Of a stretch of 64,000 bases of DNA, positions 44,121 to 53,572 are shown one piece after another. Source of the DNA: Parapedobacter sp037190485. Its GTDB lineage: Bacteria; Bacteroidota; Bacteroidia; Sphingobacteriales; Sphingobacteriaceae. Numbering within the stretch: the first letter of the stretch is position 1; every line of letters starts with the position of its first letter. Made by a program: the position numbers and the translations under genes. Location: NCBI GenBank assembly GCA_037190485.1, contig JBBCJB010000014.1, positions 186,001 through 250,000 on the forward strand, given 5' to 3'. The notes below the pieces were generated by a model. It was not told where the DNA came from, did no database searches, and saw only the letters and a list, made by a program, of their open reading frames with translations.

Positions 44121-44903
44121 ATGAAAAAAGCGCTAATCACATTCAGCTGCCTGGTTGCCTATATGGCCGTGCATGCACAGGATTTTTCGAAATTTGAGGT
44201 AAGGAACCTTGTGTATCGTGGCAACACATTGCCTTACCGCATCCTTTATCCCGAGGGCTACGACCCCGCGGGCCGCTATCCGGTGCTATTCTTCCTGCAC
44301 GGTGCCGGCGAACGGGGCAATGACAACGAGCGGCAGCTGGTCCATGGGGCTCGGCTGTTTTTGGCCGACAGCGTGCGCAGCGCATTTCCCGCCATCGTTG
44401 TTTTCCCCCAGTGCCCGGCCGATTCCTATTGGAGCAATGTGGCCATCGAGCTGCCGGATGGCGGCAGGCGTGAGTTCCAGTTCCAAACGGACGGCAAACC
44501 GACCGTCGGGATGGGCCTATTCCTCCGGCTGGTCGACCAGGTCTTGAAACGCGAGGCGGTAGACCCGCAACGGGTGTACCTCGGTGGGCTGTCGATGGGT
44601 GCCATGGGTACCTATGAGGCGCTGCGGCGCAAACCCAAGGCGTTCGCTGCGGCATTCGCCATTTGCGGCGGGGACAACACCGCCAACGTGCAGAAATACG
44701 GGCACGTGCCGTTGTGGATATTCCACGGCGAACTGGATGACGTCGTGCCGTCCACCCATTCGCATGTCATCGTCGCGGAGCTGAAACGGATCGGCGCTAA
44801 CCCGAGATCTACCTTTTATCCCCAAGCCAACCACAACAGCTGGGATGCCGCGTTTGCCGAGCCCGATTTATTGCCGTGGCTGTTCGGCCATGCCAGGAAA
44901 TAG
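44121..44903 (+). CDS. Secreted alpha/beta-hydrolase (esterase/phospholipase-like)
   Basis: A 260-residue exported protein (MKKALITFSCLVAYMAVHAQ). The nucleophile elbow is GLSMGAMG with Ser158, Asp206/207 is in FHGELDDVVP, and His238 in QANHNSW completes the triad. The oxyanion region FFLHGAGERGNDN is clear. The family includes feruloyl/acetyl esterases and PHB depolymerase-like enzymes. It lies 77 bases after the fructan sensor gene on the same strand, but a link to fructan is not shown. Confidence 0.85.
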   Translation: MKKALITFSCLVAYMAVHAQDFSKFEVRNLVYRGNTLPYRILYPEGYDPAGRYPVLFFLHGAGERGNDNERQLVHGARLFLADSVRSAFPAIVVFPQCPADSYWSNVAIELPDGGRREFQFQTDGKPTVGMGLFLRLVDQVLKREAVDPQRVYLGGLSMGAMGTYEALRRKPKAFAAAFAICGGDNTANVQKYGHVPLWIFHGELDDVVPSTHSHVIVAELKRIGANPRSTFYPQANHNSWDAAFAEPDLLPWLFGHARK

Positions 44904-44961
44904 GCATCGGTGTAACATCGGGCCGCTTGTGGCGTCCAACGATTCATAAAGGAGCCTTGAG

Positions 44962-46209
44962 ATGTCGGTGAAAATGTCCAATCGGGAGAATGTGAAGCTG
45001 TCGTTGCAGTCGATAGCCAGCAACAAATTGCGCACGTTCCTCACGGCATTGATCATCGCCATCGGCATCACCGCGTTGGTGGGTATCCTCACGTCCATCG
45101 ATGCCATCAAAAACTCACTCACCGACTCTTTTTCGGCCATGGGATCCAACTCATTCAATATCCGGAATCGCGGGTTGAATGTCCAGATCGGTGGCGGCGG
45201 TACCCGGCCCAAGCAGTACCCACAGATCACGTACTACCAAGCGAAAGCATTCAAGGACCGGTTTGATTACCCGGCTATCGTATCATTGAGCACCTATGCC
45301 TCTTATGGGGGTACGGCCAAATACAAAAGCGAACGGACAAATCCCAACATCAACGTCCTGGGCGTGGATGAAAACTACCTGCAGACCGCCGGTTACAACC
45401 TCTCCATGGGGCGTAATTTCTCGCAGCGCGAAATCGAATACGGCAGCAACGTGGTCATTGTCGGTTCGGAGATCGTGAAGCGGTTGTTCAAGAAAGGCGA
45501 GGAGCCCCTCGAGCAATTCATTACCATCGGTAGCGCCCGGTATTCGGTCATCGGGGTACTGGAAGACAAGGGGTCAAGTGCCGGTTTCGGTGGCGACAAG
45601 GCCTGTATCATCCCCTTGATCAAAGCCCGATCCGTCATGGCCGTAGGGCATCCGTCGTACACCATTACCGTGATGGCCACCAATCCGCAGCAGATCGAGG
45701 CCGCCATCGGCGAGGCCACGATCCTGTTCCGCAATATCCGGGGTGCCCGGATAGGGCAGGAGACCAATTTCGAGGTGACCAAGAGCGATGCCGTGGCCCA
45801 GATCCTGATCGAGAGCATGACGTACGTGACGTTGGGGGCCATTGTCATCGCCGCGATCACGTTGATGGGGGCGTCCATCGGCCTCATGAACATCATGTTG
45901 GTCTCCGTGACCGAACGTACCCGCGAAATCGGCATCCGCAAAGCCATCGGCGCCACGCCGACGGTGATTCGCAAGCAATTCCTCACCGAAGCGATCGTGA
46001 TTTGCCTCATGGGCGGTGTTGCCGGTGTGTTTTTGGGGCTTTTAATTGGAAATATCCTGGCGGTGGTGATGGGCGCCAGCTTCATCATCCCATGGGCTTG
46101 GATGCTGTTGGGGATCGTCGTATGCGTCGCCGTTGGCATGGTATCCGGCTATTACCCCGCCTCAAAGGCCTCCCGGCTCGACCCGGTGGAGGCGTTGCGG
46201 TATGAGTAG
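44962..46209 (+). CDS. MacB-like ABC transporter permease
   Basis: A 415-residue inner-membrane protein: one N-terminal helix (LRTFLTALIIAIGITALVGIL), a large periplasmic MacB-type domain (~50-285), then three helices with a conserved NIMLVSVTERTREIGIRKAIGATPTVIRKQFLTEAI coupling segment and the C-terminal GYYPASKASRLDPVEALRYE. Such permeases work with an ATPase (not in this window) in export of peptides, lipoproteins or toxins, or in mechanotransmission. Its last 48 bases overlap, on the opposite strand, the end of the double sulfatase gene. Confidence 0.9.
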   Translation: MSVKMSNRENVKLSLQSIASNKLRTFLTALIIAIGITALVGILTSIDAIKNSLTDSFSAMGSNSFNIRNRGLNVQIGGGGTRPKQYPQITYYQAKAFKDRFDYPAIVSLSTYASYGGTAKYKSERTNPNINVLGVDENYLQTAGYNLSMGRNFSQREIEYGSNVVIVGSEIVKRLFKKGEEPLEQFITIGSARYSVIGVLEDKGSSAGFGGDKACIIPLIKARSVMAVGHPSYTITVMATNPQQIEAAIGEATILFRNIRGARIGQETNFEVTKSDAVAQILIESMTYVTLGAIVIAAITLMGASIGLMNIMLVSVTERTREIGIRKAIGATPTVIRKQFLTEAIVICLMGGVAGVFLGLLIGNILAVVMGASFIIPWAWMLLGIVVCVAVGMVSGYYPASKASRLDPVEALRYE

Positions 46210-49158
46210 CTCAACTTTTTCCGGATGTAGGCGGCTTACGTCCCGCAGCTCCGTTGGATCCGTGCTTAAGTCATAAAGCGCCCACGAGGCGTCCGCTTTG
46301 TCTTTGACCAATTTCCAGTTGCCGGACCGGACGGCCTCATTGCCTTCGTGTTCCCAGGCCAATGTCCGCTTCTCGCCGTTCGGCTCCTGGTCTTTCAATT
46401 GCGGCACCATGCTCACACCTGGGAAGGCGGTCCAGGAAGGTATAGGTGCCCCGGAGAGTTCGAGCAAGGTTGGCATCAAGTCCATGACATGCCCTATCCC
46501 GTCCGAGATTCGCCCCGCGTTTACAAGTCCCCGTGGCCAATGCCAGATGCTTGGGGTGAGGATACCGCCTTCATGCATGAATTTTTTGTACTTTCGGAAA
46601 GGCGTATTGGATGCATTGGCCCACTCGGCTCCGTACGCCGTGTAGGATCCGCGCTCGCCAATGCGCTTGGTCGTGTCGTCCAGGCCCCGCCTTTCCACGG
46701 TTTCAGCGCATGCGCCGTTGTCCGACAGGAAGACGATTAGCGTATTGTCCAGCAAGTTCCGTTCTTCAAGCTGGCTTAGCACCCGTCCGATATTGTTATC
46801 CATGATTTCAATCATGGCCGCGTAGACGGCCATTTTTCGTGCCCATCGGGACTTTTCGGTAACCTTATCCCAGGCCGGGATGGCCTCGGGGCGGTCGCTG
46901 AGCACATATCGGTTGTCGATGATTCCCAAGGTCTTCATGCGGTCGAACCGCGATTCGCGGACGGCATCCCAGCCGTGAAGGTATTGGTTTTCGTAATTGG
47001 CCACCACTGAATCGGGGGCGTGCAGGGGCCAATGGGGCGCGGTATAAGCGAGGTACAGGAAAAATGGCCTTCCGCTCGTTTGGCGATGGTTTTCGTGTTG
47101 GTCGATAAATGCAAGCGCCGAATCGGTAAAAGCATCTGTCATGTAGAATCCGTCGGCTGGAGGTTGCCAGGGGGCATCATCAAGGACCATCAGCCGTTTG
47201 CGCTTCTCTTCGACGATTTCATAGTAGCTGCTCGCGCCGGAGATGAGGCCAAAGTAGCGATCGAATCCGCGCTCGCGGGGCCAGTGTTGGGGCCGTTCGC
47301 CGACATGCCATTTTCCCGCCATGTATGTGCCGTAGCCCGTTGCACGCAAGGCTTCGGCGAGCGTGGGCCGATCGGTATGGAGGAATCCTTGGTATGGCCC
47401 GGGGGTGATCGGCTCATCGGCATAAGAGACCATGTGGCCCATGCCCGCATCGTGTGGATACTGCCCGGTCAGCAATGATGCCCGCGTAGGGCAGCACCGG
47501 CCCGCATTGTAGAAGCTCTTGAAGCGCAAGCCATTCTTGGCCAGCTTGTCGAGGTTAGGTGTGCTGATTTCGCCGCCGTAGCAGCCGATGTCCGAGTAGC
47601 CCATGTCGTCTGCCAGGATGACCACGATGTTGGGCGGATTCGTGTCGCGGTTTCCGGCCTTTATGCCTGCAAGCAATCGCCGCAATGTTTCCACGGTATC
47701 CGGAAACTCCGCGAAGCGATCCTGCGTTTCGGTAGGGTCATCTTTCAGGTGATACAGCTGCCCTGTAGGGCCCCCGGCCCTTGGCTGTTCCCGTTGCGGT
47801 TCCGAGAATCCACCCGAACCTAGGCCATCGATTAGCTTCCACGGGCCTCTCCGGATGGCAAGGTAGCCGATGGACGATTGGTGGACGATGGCGGGCTGTC
47901 GGGCGACGGTATCGCTGATGCCACGCAAGACAGGTAAAATGCCGTAGCTATCGGGTGCGGAGCCCTGTGGCAGCTCGGCTTGCAGGATTTCGGCGCAGGT
48001 GGCCGAGAGGTTGGTCAACGACGTAAGTGCCTCGCTGACGGCACCGGGTTTCACGACCGCGGGCCAGCGCACAATGAACGGAATCCGATGGCCGCCCTCC
48101 CAAGCGTCGCCTTTCATGCCCCGGTATAGGCCGGTGGCGCGGTGCCCAAAACGCGCGCTGAATGCCGGTCGCCAATACGGGCCGTTGTCGCTGGTAAAGA
48201 CGATGAGCGTGTTTTCCGAAAGGCCAAGGCTGTCTACCGTATTCAGTATCCGGCCCACCGCATCGTCCACCTGCTGGACGAAGTCGCCGTAGACCCCGGC
48301 GCCGGAAGTGCCTTGGAACGCATCGGTGGGCAACCAGGGGGTATGTGGCGCCGGAAGTGGAAGATACAGGAAGAACGGCTCGCGATGCCGGGCGCGCTGT
48401 TCGATGTGCCGTACGGCTTTGCCGGTAAGGTCAGGCAACACCTGATCGAACCGGAATGAGGGGGCTGCCTTTCCCGCTCGCCAGAACGCTCCGGTATAGC
48501 CGGTATTGAGGTCGTTGCCGGGCGTGTGTGCGGTGGGGAGCTCCGTCAAGGAGTCCTGCTCGAGGAAGCAATAAGGCTCCATATCGAGCGATGCCGGCAG
48601 GATGAATGAGTAATCGAAGCCAAGGGTCGACGGCCCCCCTGCGGGAGGCTGGGCGAAATCGATGTGATCGGGATCCATATCACTGATCAGTCCGTGGCCA
48701 TTCATCAGCGGGCTCCCCGGCTCGACCAACGCAAGGTGTTCTTTGCGTACTGCCCAGTCCAACCCGAGGTGCCATTTCCCGATCACGGCGGTGTGGTAAC
48801 CGTGTTGCTGGAGGAACCGGCTTACCGTGAAGTCTCCTTGTTCGATAAGGGAGCGGCCGTAGCCACGTAACACACCCACGGGCAGGCGGCTTCGCCACGG
48901 ATAGGTACCGGTCATGATGGCGTACCGCGTGGGGGTGCAAACCGAGGAAGGTGAGTGGGCATCCGTAAACCGGATACCCTGCTCGGCCAATCGGTCGATA
49001 TTCGGCGTGCTTATTTTGCTTTCGGGATTGTAGGCGCGCACGTCGCCATACCCCATGTCGTCTGCCAGGATATAGATGATGTTCGGTTTTTCCTGTGCGG
49101 TTGCCCAGTTGTGGAGCGCCAATAGGAATGATGCGGTTAAACAGGCGGATAATTTCAT
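46162..49158 (-). CDS. Protein with two complete sulfatase domains
   Basis: A 998-residue exported protein (signal to ATAQ). Domain 1 (~23-500) starts PNIIYILADDMGYGDV and has formylglycine-site Cys74 in VCTPTR, resembling GalNAc-6-sulfatase-like enzymes. Domain 2 (~505-990) starts PNIVVILADDMGYSDIGCYGG, with the site cysteine near 556 in RCCPTRASLLTG, resembling arylsulfatase A/AtsA. Both keep metal-binding DD, GKWH and SDNG motifs, so both should be active after maturation of Cys to formylglycine. The last ~16 residues are read antisense to the ABC permease. Its ATG overlaps the stop of the upstream sulfatase by 4 bases. It is last in the operon. Confidence 0.93.
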   Translation of the reverse strand: MKLSACLTASFLLALHNWATAQEKPNIIYILADDMGYGDVRAYNPESKISTPNIDRLAEQGIRFTDAHSPSSVCTPTRYAIMTGTYPWRSRLPVGVLRGYGRSLIEQGDFTVSRFLQQHGYHTAVIGKWHLGLDWAVRKEHLALVEPGSPLMNGHGLISDMDPDHIDFAQPPAGGPSTLGFDYSFILPASLDMEPYCFLEQDSLTELPTAHTPGNDLNTGYTGAFWRAGKAAPSFRFDQVLPDLTGKAVRHIEQRARHREPFFLYLPLPAPHTPWLPTDAFQGTSGAGVYGDFVQQVDDAVGRILNTVDSLGLSENTLIVFTSDNGPYWRPAFSARFGHRATGLYRGMKGDAWEGGHRIPFIVRWPAVVKPGAVSEALTSLTNLSATCAEILQAELPQGSAPDSYGILPVLRGISDTVARQPAIVHQSSIGYLAIRRGPWKLIDGLGSGGFSEPQREQPRAGGPTGQLYHLKDDPTETQDRFAEFPDTVETLRRLLAGIKAGNRDTNPPNIVVILADDMGYSDIGCYGGEISTPNLDKLAKNGLRFKSFYNAGRCCPTRASLLTGQYPHDAGMGHMVSYADEPITPGPYQGFLHTDRPTLAEALRATGYGTYMAGKWHVGERPQHWPRERGFDRYFGLISGASSYYEIVEEKRKRLMVLDDAPWQPPADGFYMTDAFTDSALAFIDQHENHRQTSGRPFFLYLAYTAPHWPLHAPDSVVANYENQYLHGWDAVRESRFDRMKTLGIIDNRYVLSDRPEAIPAWDKVTEKSRWARKMAVYAAMIEIMDNNIGRVLSQLEERNLLDNTLIVFLSDNGACAETVERRGLDDTTKRIGERGSYTAYGAEWANASNTPFRKYKKFMHEGGILTPSIWHWPRGLVNAGRISDGIGHVMDLMPTLLELSGAPIPSWTAFPGVSMVPQLKDQEPNGEKRTLAWEHEGNEAVRSGNWKLVKDKADASWALYDLSTDPTELRDVSRLHPEKVELLIPQRLHRVEPGGL

Positions 49159-50687
49159 TGTTCGATCGTTAGGGTGTAATGATTGACAAACTCGGTATAC
49201 GCATTTTCGGGGAGAACAAGGCGATCGCCGGTTTGTTTCATGTAATCTTTCAATAACGCCAGCAATTCCAGCACCAGTGGTTCGTAGCGGGGCTGGAAGG
49301 CCAGGTTTTCGGATTCCCCGGAATCTGCCGCCACATGGTATAGCTCGAGGAATAGTTCATCCTTGAATAGATCCACGATCAGTTTATAGCCGTCGCGGAA
49401 GATGCCCCGCTGGAAATTGCCCAGCGCGCCGTTACCATCATATTGGAAGAAAATCGCCCGGGTGTTGGGCGGCGTTTCCCCATTAACGAGTGGCAGCAGC
49501 GATTGTCCATCCAAGCCATCGGGAAGGGGCAGGCCCGTAAAGCCGAGCACGGTGGGCAATACATCCACCAAGCTGACCGCGTCATCGACGATCCGGCGGT
49601 TAGGGCTGAAATCTGCCGGGAATTTGATGAATAGCGGCACGTGGACGGACGCTTCATACAGGCAGTTTTTCTGCCAGAGGGAATGGCTGCCCAGCATTTC
49701 GCCATGGTCAGCGGTGACGATGACCATGGCTTGGTCATAAAGGCCTTCTTCTTTCAATACCTGGATGATACGGCCTACCTCATCATCCAGTAGTTGGACA
49801 AGCCCCAGGTATTTCGCCCAGGTATCCCGCCATGCTTCGCGGCTATAGCGTGTGCCGAGGTACCCGGTGATGTTGTAGAGCTGCAAGGGGGATTGTCCTG
49901 GATACCACCGGCCCACATCGTCGGGCAAATCCACTTGCAACCCGTCGATGGCCGAGAAATAGGGCTCGGGGATGTGGAAGGGCGGGTGGGGCGCCATGAA
50001 CATGCTGTTCAACAGCAGCGGTTTGGTTTTGTCACGGTGTCTGATGGCCCGTTGTGCCTGATTGCCGATGTAACGATCCGTGAAGAAATCGATGCCGGGT
50101 TCATAGCGCTCGGCCAAGGGCGTGGAATAGTACCGTATGTGCGTATAACGGCCCGACACCTGCTCCGGAACCAACGCCTTGAATCGCCTTCCTCCGGGTT
50201 TAGCGATCCCCCTTTCCTTCATCCACCGCGAATAGCTATCCGTTGTCACCCAAGTGGTTCCGCTTCGGTCGGAGGTTATCGGTGCGTCTTCGGTAAACAG
50301 GTGTTGCTTGCCCACGTGCCAGCTATCCCATTGCTCCTGCATGAGCGTGTACAGATTGGGGATTCCGGCCTTCACCCTGCCTGATGCGGTATCGGGCGCC
50401 GCCCACGGATTGATGAGGGATGCCGTGCGGTTGGGATATCTTCCCGTGAAGAAAGATGCCCTTGACGGCGCGCACAACGGCGACGCTGCGTATGCGTGGG
50501 AAAAGGTAACGCCGTCTTCCGCCAACGACATGATGTTCGGTGCCCATTCCTGGATGACGTCTGCCCGCAATTGGTCGGCCATGATGATGATGACCGGCAC
50601 CGGTTCCTGGGGTGGTTGCGAGACCGGTGTCGCCGTGGGGTTTCCAGGCAAGACGAGCGCACACAACGGATAAACAAGCAATTTCAT
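49155..50687 (-). CDS. Type I sulfatase
   Basis: A 510-residue exported sulfatase. The metal site starts at PVIIIMADQLRADV, and the formylglycine motif is LCAPSRASFFTGRYP. Further motifs are WHVGKQHLF, MAPHPPF and VTADHGEMLGSHSLWQKNCLYEASVHVPL, the last typical of choline-sulfatase/iduronate-2-sulfatase relatives. The C-terminus (LYHVAADSGESENLAFQPRYEPLVLELLALLKDY) is the usual small subdomain. It lies 13 bases after the preceding sulfatase gene. Substrate is a sulfated glycan by context. Confidence 0.92.
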   Translation of the reverse strand: MKLLVYPLCALVLPGNPTATPVSQPPQEPVPVIIIMADQLRADVIQEWAPNIMSLAEDGVTFSHAYAASPLCAPSRASFFTGRYPNRTASLINPWAAPDTASGRVKAGIPNLYTLMQEQWDSWHVGKQHLFTEDAPITSDRSGTTWVTTDSYSRWMKERGIAKPGGRRFKALVPEQVSGRYTHIRYYSTPLAERYEPGIDFFTDRYIGNQAQRAIRHRDKTKPLLLNSMFMAPHPPFHIPEPYFSAIDGLQVDLPDDVGRWYPGQSPLQLYNITGYLGTRYSREAWRDTWAKYLGLVQLLDDEVGRIIQVLKEEGLYDQAMVIVTADHGEMLGSHSLWQKNCLYEASVHVPLFIKFPADFSPNRRIVDDAVSLVDVLPTVLGFTGLPLPDGLDGQSLLPLVNGETPPNTRAIFFQYDGNGALGNFQRGIFRDGYKLIVDLFKDELFLELYHVAADSGESENLAFQPRYEPLVLELLALLKDYMKQTGDRLVLPENAYTEFVNHYTLTIEQ

Positions 50688-50700
50688 GACGCGCCGTTGC

Positions 50701-52089
50701 CTAAGGATTCAATAAATCGGGGTTAACTTGCCGGAAATAGCTCGTGAGGGCATACAGCAGCGCTTCCGTCTTTCGTGGATTTTCCGTTGAAATGTCTTTT
50801 CGTTCACCGATATCGCTTTTCAGGTCGTATAGTTCCACCTTGCCGGTCTTCCAGAATTTCACCAATTTGTAGTCGCCATCGATTACCGCTGAATGCGGGT
50901 AACCCTGATGATAGCGATGGAAGAATAGGGCTTGCGGATGCCGATTGACGGTATCCGGCGTTTCCCCTTTGAGCAAATTGACCAGGCTTCCGCCATCGGT
51001 GTCCAATGGCGTTGGCAGGGGTGCTCCGTTGGCCAGTTCGGCAAAGGTGGGCAAGAGATCCCAGCCCGCGATGGGCATGTCGCATTGGCTTTCGGCCTCG
51101 ATGCCGGGGCCCATTACAAGGAATGGGACGCGGATTCCACCTTCGTAGAGTGTCCATTTCCCTCCGCGCAACGGGGCGTTCCGCATGGGATCGGGGAAAT
51201 CGGCAGGATGTTCAAGCCGCCTCGGCGTGGGCGGTATGAATTCGGTGGCACCATTGTCTGATGTCAGGAAAAAGTAGGTGTTTTCGGCGATGCCCAACCG
51301 TTGCAGGGTGTCCAACAGGATGCCGATGGTGTGGTCGAGGTCTTCGAGCATGGCCGCCCAGGCCGGGTCATCGTGCTTTTGCCCTTTGGGCTTTTCGGCA
51401 TACCTGTTGTACGTTTCCGCGGTGGCCTGTTTTTCGACATGGGTGGCATAATGCGAAACCTGCAGGAAGAACGGCTTTCCGGCGTGTGTTTGGCGCGTCA
51501 TGAAATTGGTCGCCCGTTCGGTGAGCGTATTCATCCGTTTCGGGTCTGGGGTGATGACATGGTCTTCCCATTTATCGGTGCCGTCCGTCAGGAAGTTGCC
51601 GTGCTTGTTTCCCGTGTTGCCATCGCTCTCATCGTATCCCGCATCCTCCGGCGAAAAGCCTGCCCGCATGTCCCATTTGCCGAAATGGCCGGTCCGGTAA
51701 TGGGGGTTTAACCGACGGAGCACTTGCGGTAACGTGGCGTGTTTCCCCTGCGCGGGATGGTAGTTTTCGGCGAATGACAGGTTTCCTTGGCGAACGGATG
51801 TATGCCCAAAGAGGATGCTCCGACGCGATGGTGAGCAGATGGATGCCGGGGCGTATGCCCGCGAAAACCGCATGCCCGACGCGGCCAGCCGATCCATGTT
51901 CGGGGTTTCGTGGTAGTCGCTAGCCGAAAGACCGTTGGCGATGTCCATATGGGAAGAGAGACAAGACCAACCGAGGTCGTCGGTGAGGATAAGGATGATA
52001 TTCGGCGAAGCAGGTTCTTGGCCTAGCGCGATTGCCGCAAGGTGGGGGAGCAATGAAAGTAGGAGTGAAATACGTCTTATTGGATGCAT
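50701..52089 (-). CDS. Type I sulfatase
   Basis: A 462-residue exported enzyme (signal ending ALGQ). Motifs: PNIILILTDDLGWSCLS (metal site), ICSPSRRSILFG (formylglycine Cys), TGHFGKWDMRAG, QVSHYATHV and LTSDNGATEF; the C-terminal ELYDLKSDIGERKDIS segment is usual in arylsulfatase A-like families. Two bases separate it from the PhoD-like gene upstream. It belongs to a different subgroup from its neighbours, so the operon targets several sulfate positions. Confidence 0.92.
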   Translation of the reverse strand: MHPIRRISLLLSLLPHLAAIALGQEPASPNIILILTDDLGWSCLSSHMDIANGLSASDYHETPNMDRLAASGMRFSRAYAPASICSPSRRSILFGHTSVRQGNLSFAENYHPAQGKHATLPQVLRRLNPHYRTGHFGKWDMRAGFSPEDAGYDESDGNTGNKHGNFLTDGTDKWEDHVITPDPKRMNTLTERATNFMTRQTHAGKPFFLQVSHYATHVEKQATAETYNRYAEKPKGQKHDDPAWAAMLEDLDHTIGILLDTLQRLGIAENTYFFLTSDNGATEFIPPTPRRLEHPADFPDPMRNAPLRGGKWTLYEGGIRVPFLVMGPGIEAESQCDMPIAGWDLLPTFAELANGAPLPTPLDTDGGSLVNLLKGETPDTVNRHPQALFFHRYHQGYPHSAVIDGDYKLVKFWKTGKVELYDLKSDIGERKDISTENPRKTEALLYALTSYFRQVNPDLLNP

Positions 52090-52091
52090 GG

Positions 52092-53570
52092 TTAACCGAT
52101 TGTTTGATTGGCAAATCGTGAATAGGTATTGACCACGTTGCCACGGACATCGCAGTGGTTGAACGTGATACGCGGCCGTCCATCTTCATGGTCGACCCGG
52201 ACATGGAGGAACCCGCCCTTGACCCGTAGGAAGCGATGTTCCGGCCGCAGATCGTCAGGGTTCCACCCTTGCGCATGGAAGTCGCTGACCGGACCTGAAC
52301 CGAACTCCAGCAGGCCCGTGACGTCATCTTCGGAAACGTATTGCCAATGGCGATCGCCGCTGATGACGAACAGGTCTTGCTGCGAGGACAGGTATTTCCG
52401 AAGCCACGTACCCTCGGTAAGGAAGGTATCGTTGGCATGGTTGTCTTTCTTGGTGTGGCGATCCGGCCCCACGATCGGGGTCGGCGAGACGAGCAGCTTG
52501 AAAGTCGCCGTAGAGGCCGCTATGGTATCCATGAGCCACCGGATTTGTTCCTGTCCCCAGATGCTTTTGTCCGGGCCGTCGGGGATGTCGTTGTTGGAAC
52601 GGTATTCCCGTGTTTCCATCAGCCATAGTTGGAGGTCATGCCCCCAGCTGAACGTCCGGTAAGGCGCACCGCGTAGGGGGACACGCTCCCGCCAAACCTT
52701 CAGGCCATCGGCGTAGGTCAACTGCCCGTAAGGCTCGGAGCTCGCGTCCACGTCATTTTTCAACAGGTCGTGATCGTCTTTCAACAGGTAAATGGGTACA
52801 TTGCGCAGCAACTCCCGGATGGCTGGCCGGGAATCCATGGCGCACCATTTGTGCCTTGCTTTTTCAAGCGTCGTGGCCAATGGGCCGGGTTTGTCGTAGT
52901 ACACGTAGTCGCCGGTGTGCACATAGAAGTCCGGATTCAGCCGTCGCATGCTGTCGTAGACCTCGAATCCCCGTGCCTGGTTGTCGAAGCTCCAGAAGTA
53001 CTGGCAGGTGGAGGCGACAAAGGTCACCTTGGATTGCGCTCCGGGATCTGGAGCGGTGCTGAATGTGCCTGTAATCGACCACGATTGTTCCGACTTGCCG
53101 GTTTTTGCTTCGCATTGGACGCGATAGGAAGTTCCGCTGGTCAGGCCGTCGATAAAGAACCTGACGGTGTAGTCGGCATCGGCCGAAGCGATGAGCCACG
53201 GCGAGACGATGGTTTGCGTATCGCTTCGCAGGGTCAGCCGAGCAACACCCGAGGTGCCCCTGACACCGCCATCCATGCTTGACACGGGTTGGTTTTCGTC
53301 AAAATCGATGGGATGCCTGAAAATGATTTCCCGCCGTTCATGCACGATGGGATTGGGTTCGGCTTGGCTGCACAAGCGTGTCCAGAAAATGGCCGAATGG
53401 TGGGTCACTTCGGAAACCTTGAACCCCGTGGTGAAATGGATCGCACCCGTTTCTGGGTTTGCCGCACGTTGCGAAGACCCCAGCACGCGGTCGACATGGG
53501 CTACCGCCGGAATGGCGACCAGGCCGAGTCCGGCTTTTTTGATGAAATTCCGTCTATCCTGCCTTGACAT
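52092..53570 (-). CDS. PhoD-like alkaline phosphatase, Tat-exported
   Basis: A 492-residue metallophosphatase. The N-terminus (QDRRNFIKKAGLGLVAIPAVAHV) is a twin-arginine signal. A fibronectin-like N-terminal part (~50-175) precedes the catalytic domain: STCQYF, YVHTGDYVYYD, LLKDDHDLLKND, PTPIVG and VISGDRHWQY are the metal-binding blocks of PhoD/phospholipase-D-like phosphoesterases. Such enzymes remove phosphate monoesters or diesters with Ca and Fe. It is unusual inside a sulfatase operon and may act on phosphate groups of the same glycan, or on a sulfate ester; this is inference. Confidence 0.88.
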   Translation of the reverse strand: MSRQDRRNFIKKAGLGLVAIPAVAHVDRVLGSSQRAANPETGAIHFTTGFKVSEVTHHSAIFWTRLCSQAEPNPIVHERREIIFRHPIDFDENQPVSSMDGGVRGTSGVARLTLRSDTQTIVSPWLIASADADYTVRFFIDGLTSGTSYRVQCEAKTGKSEQSWSITGTFSTAPDPGAQSKVTFVASTCQYFWSFDNQARGFEVYDSMRRLNPDFYVHTGDYVYYDKPGPLATTLEKARHKWCAMDSRPAIRELLRNVPIYLLKDDHDLLKNDVDASSEPYGQLTYADGLKVWRERVPLRGAPYRTFSWGHDLQLWLMETREYRSNNDIPDGPDKSIWGQEQIRWLMDTIAASTATFKLLVSPTPIVGPDRHTKKDNHANDTFLTEGTWLRKYLSSQQDLFVISGDRHWQYVSEDDVTGLLEFGSGPVSDFHAQGWNPDDLRPEHRFLRVKGGFLHVRVDHEDGRPRITFNHCDVRGNVVNTYSRFANQTIG

Positions 53571-53572
53571 AG

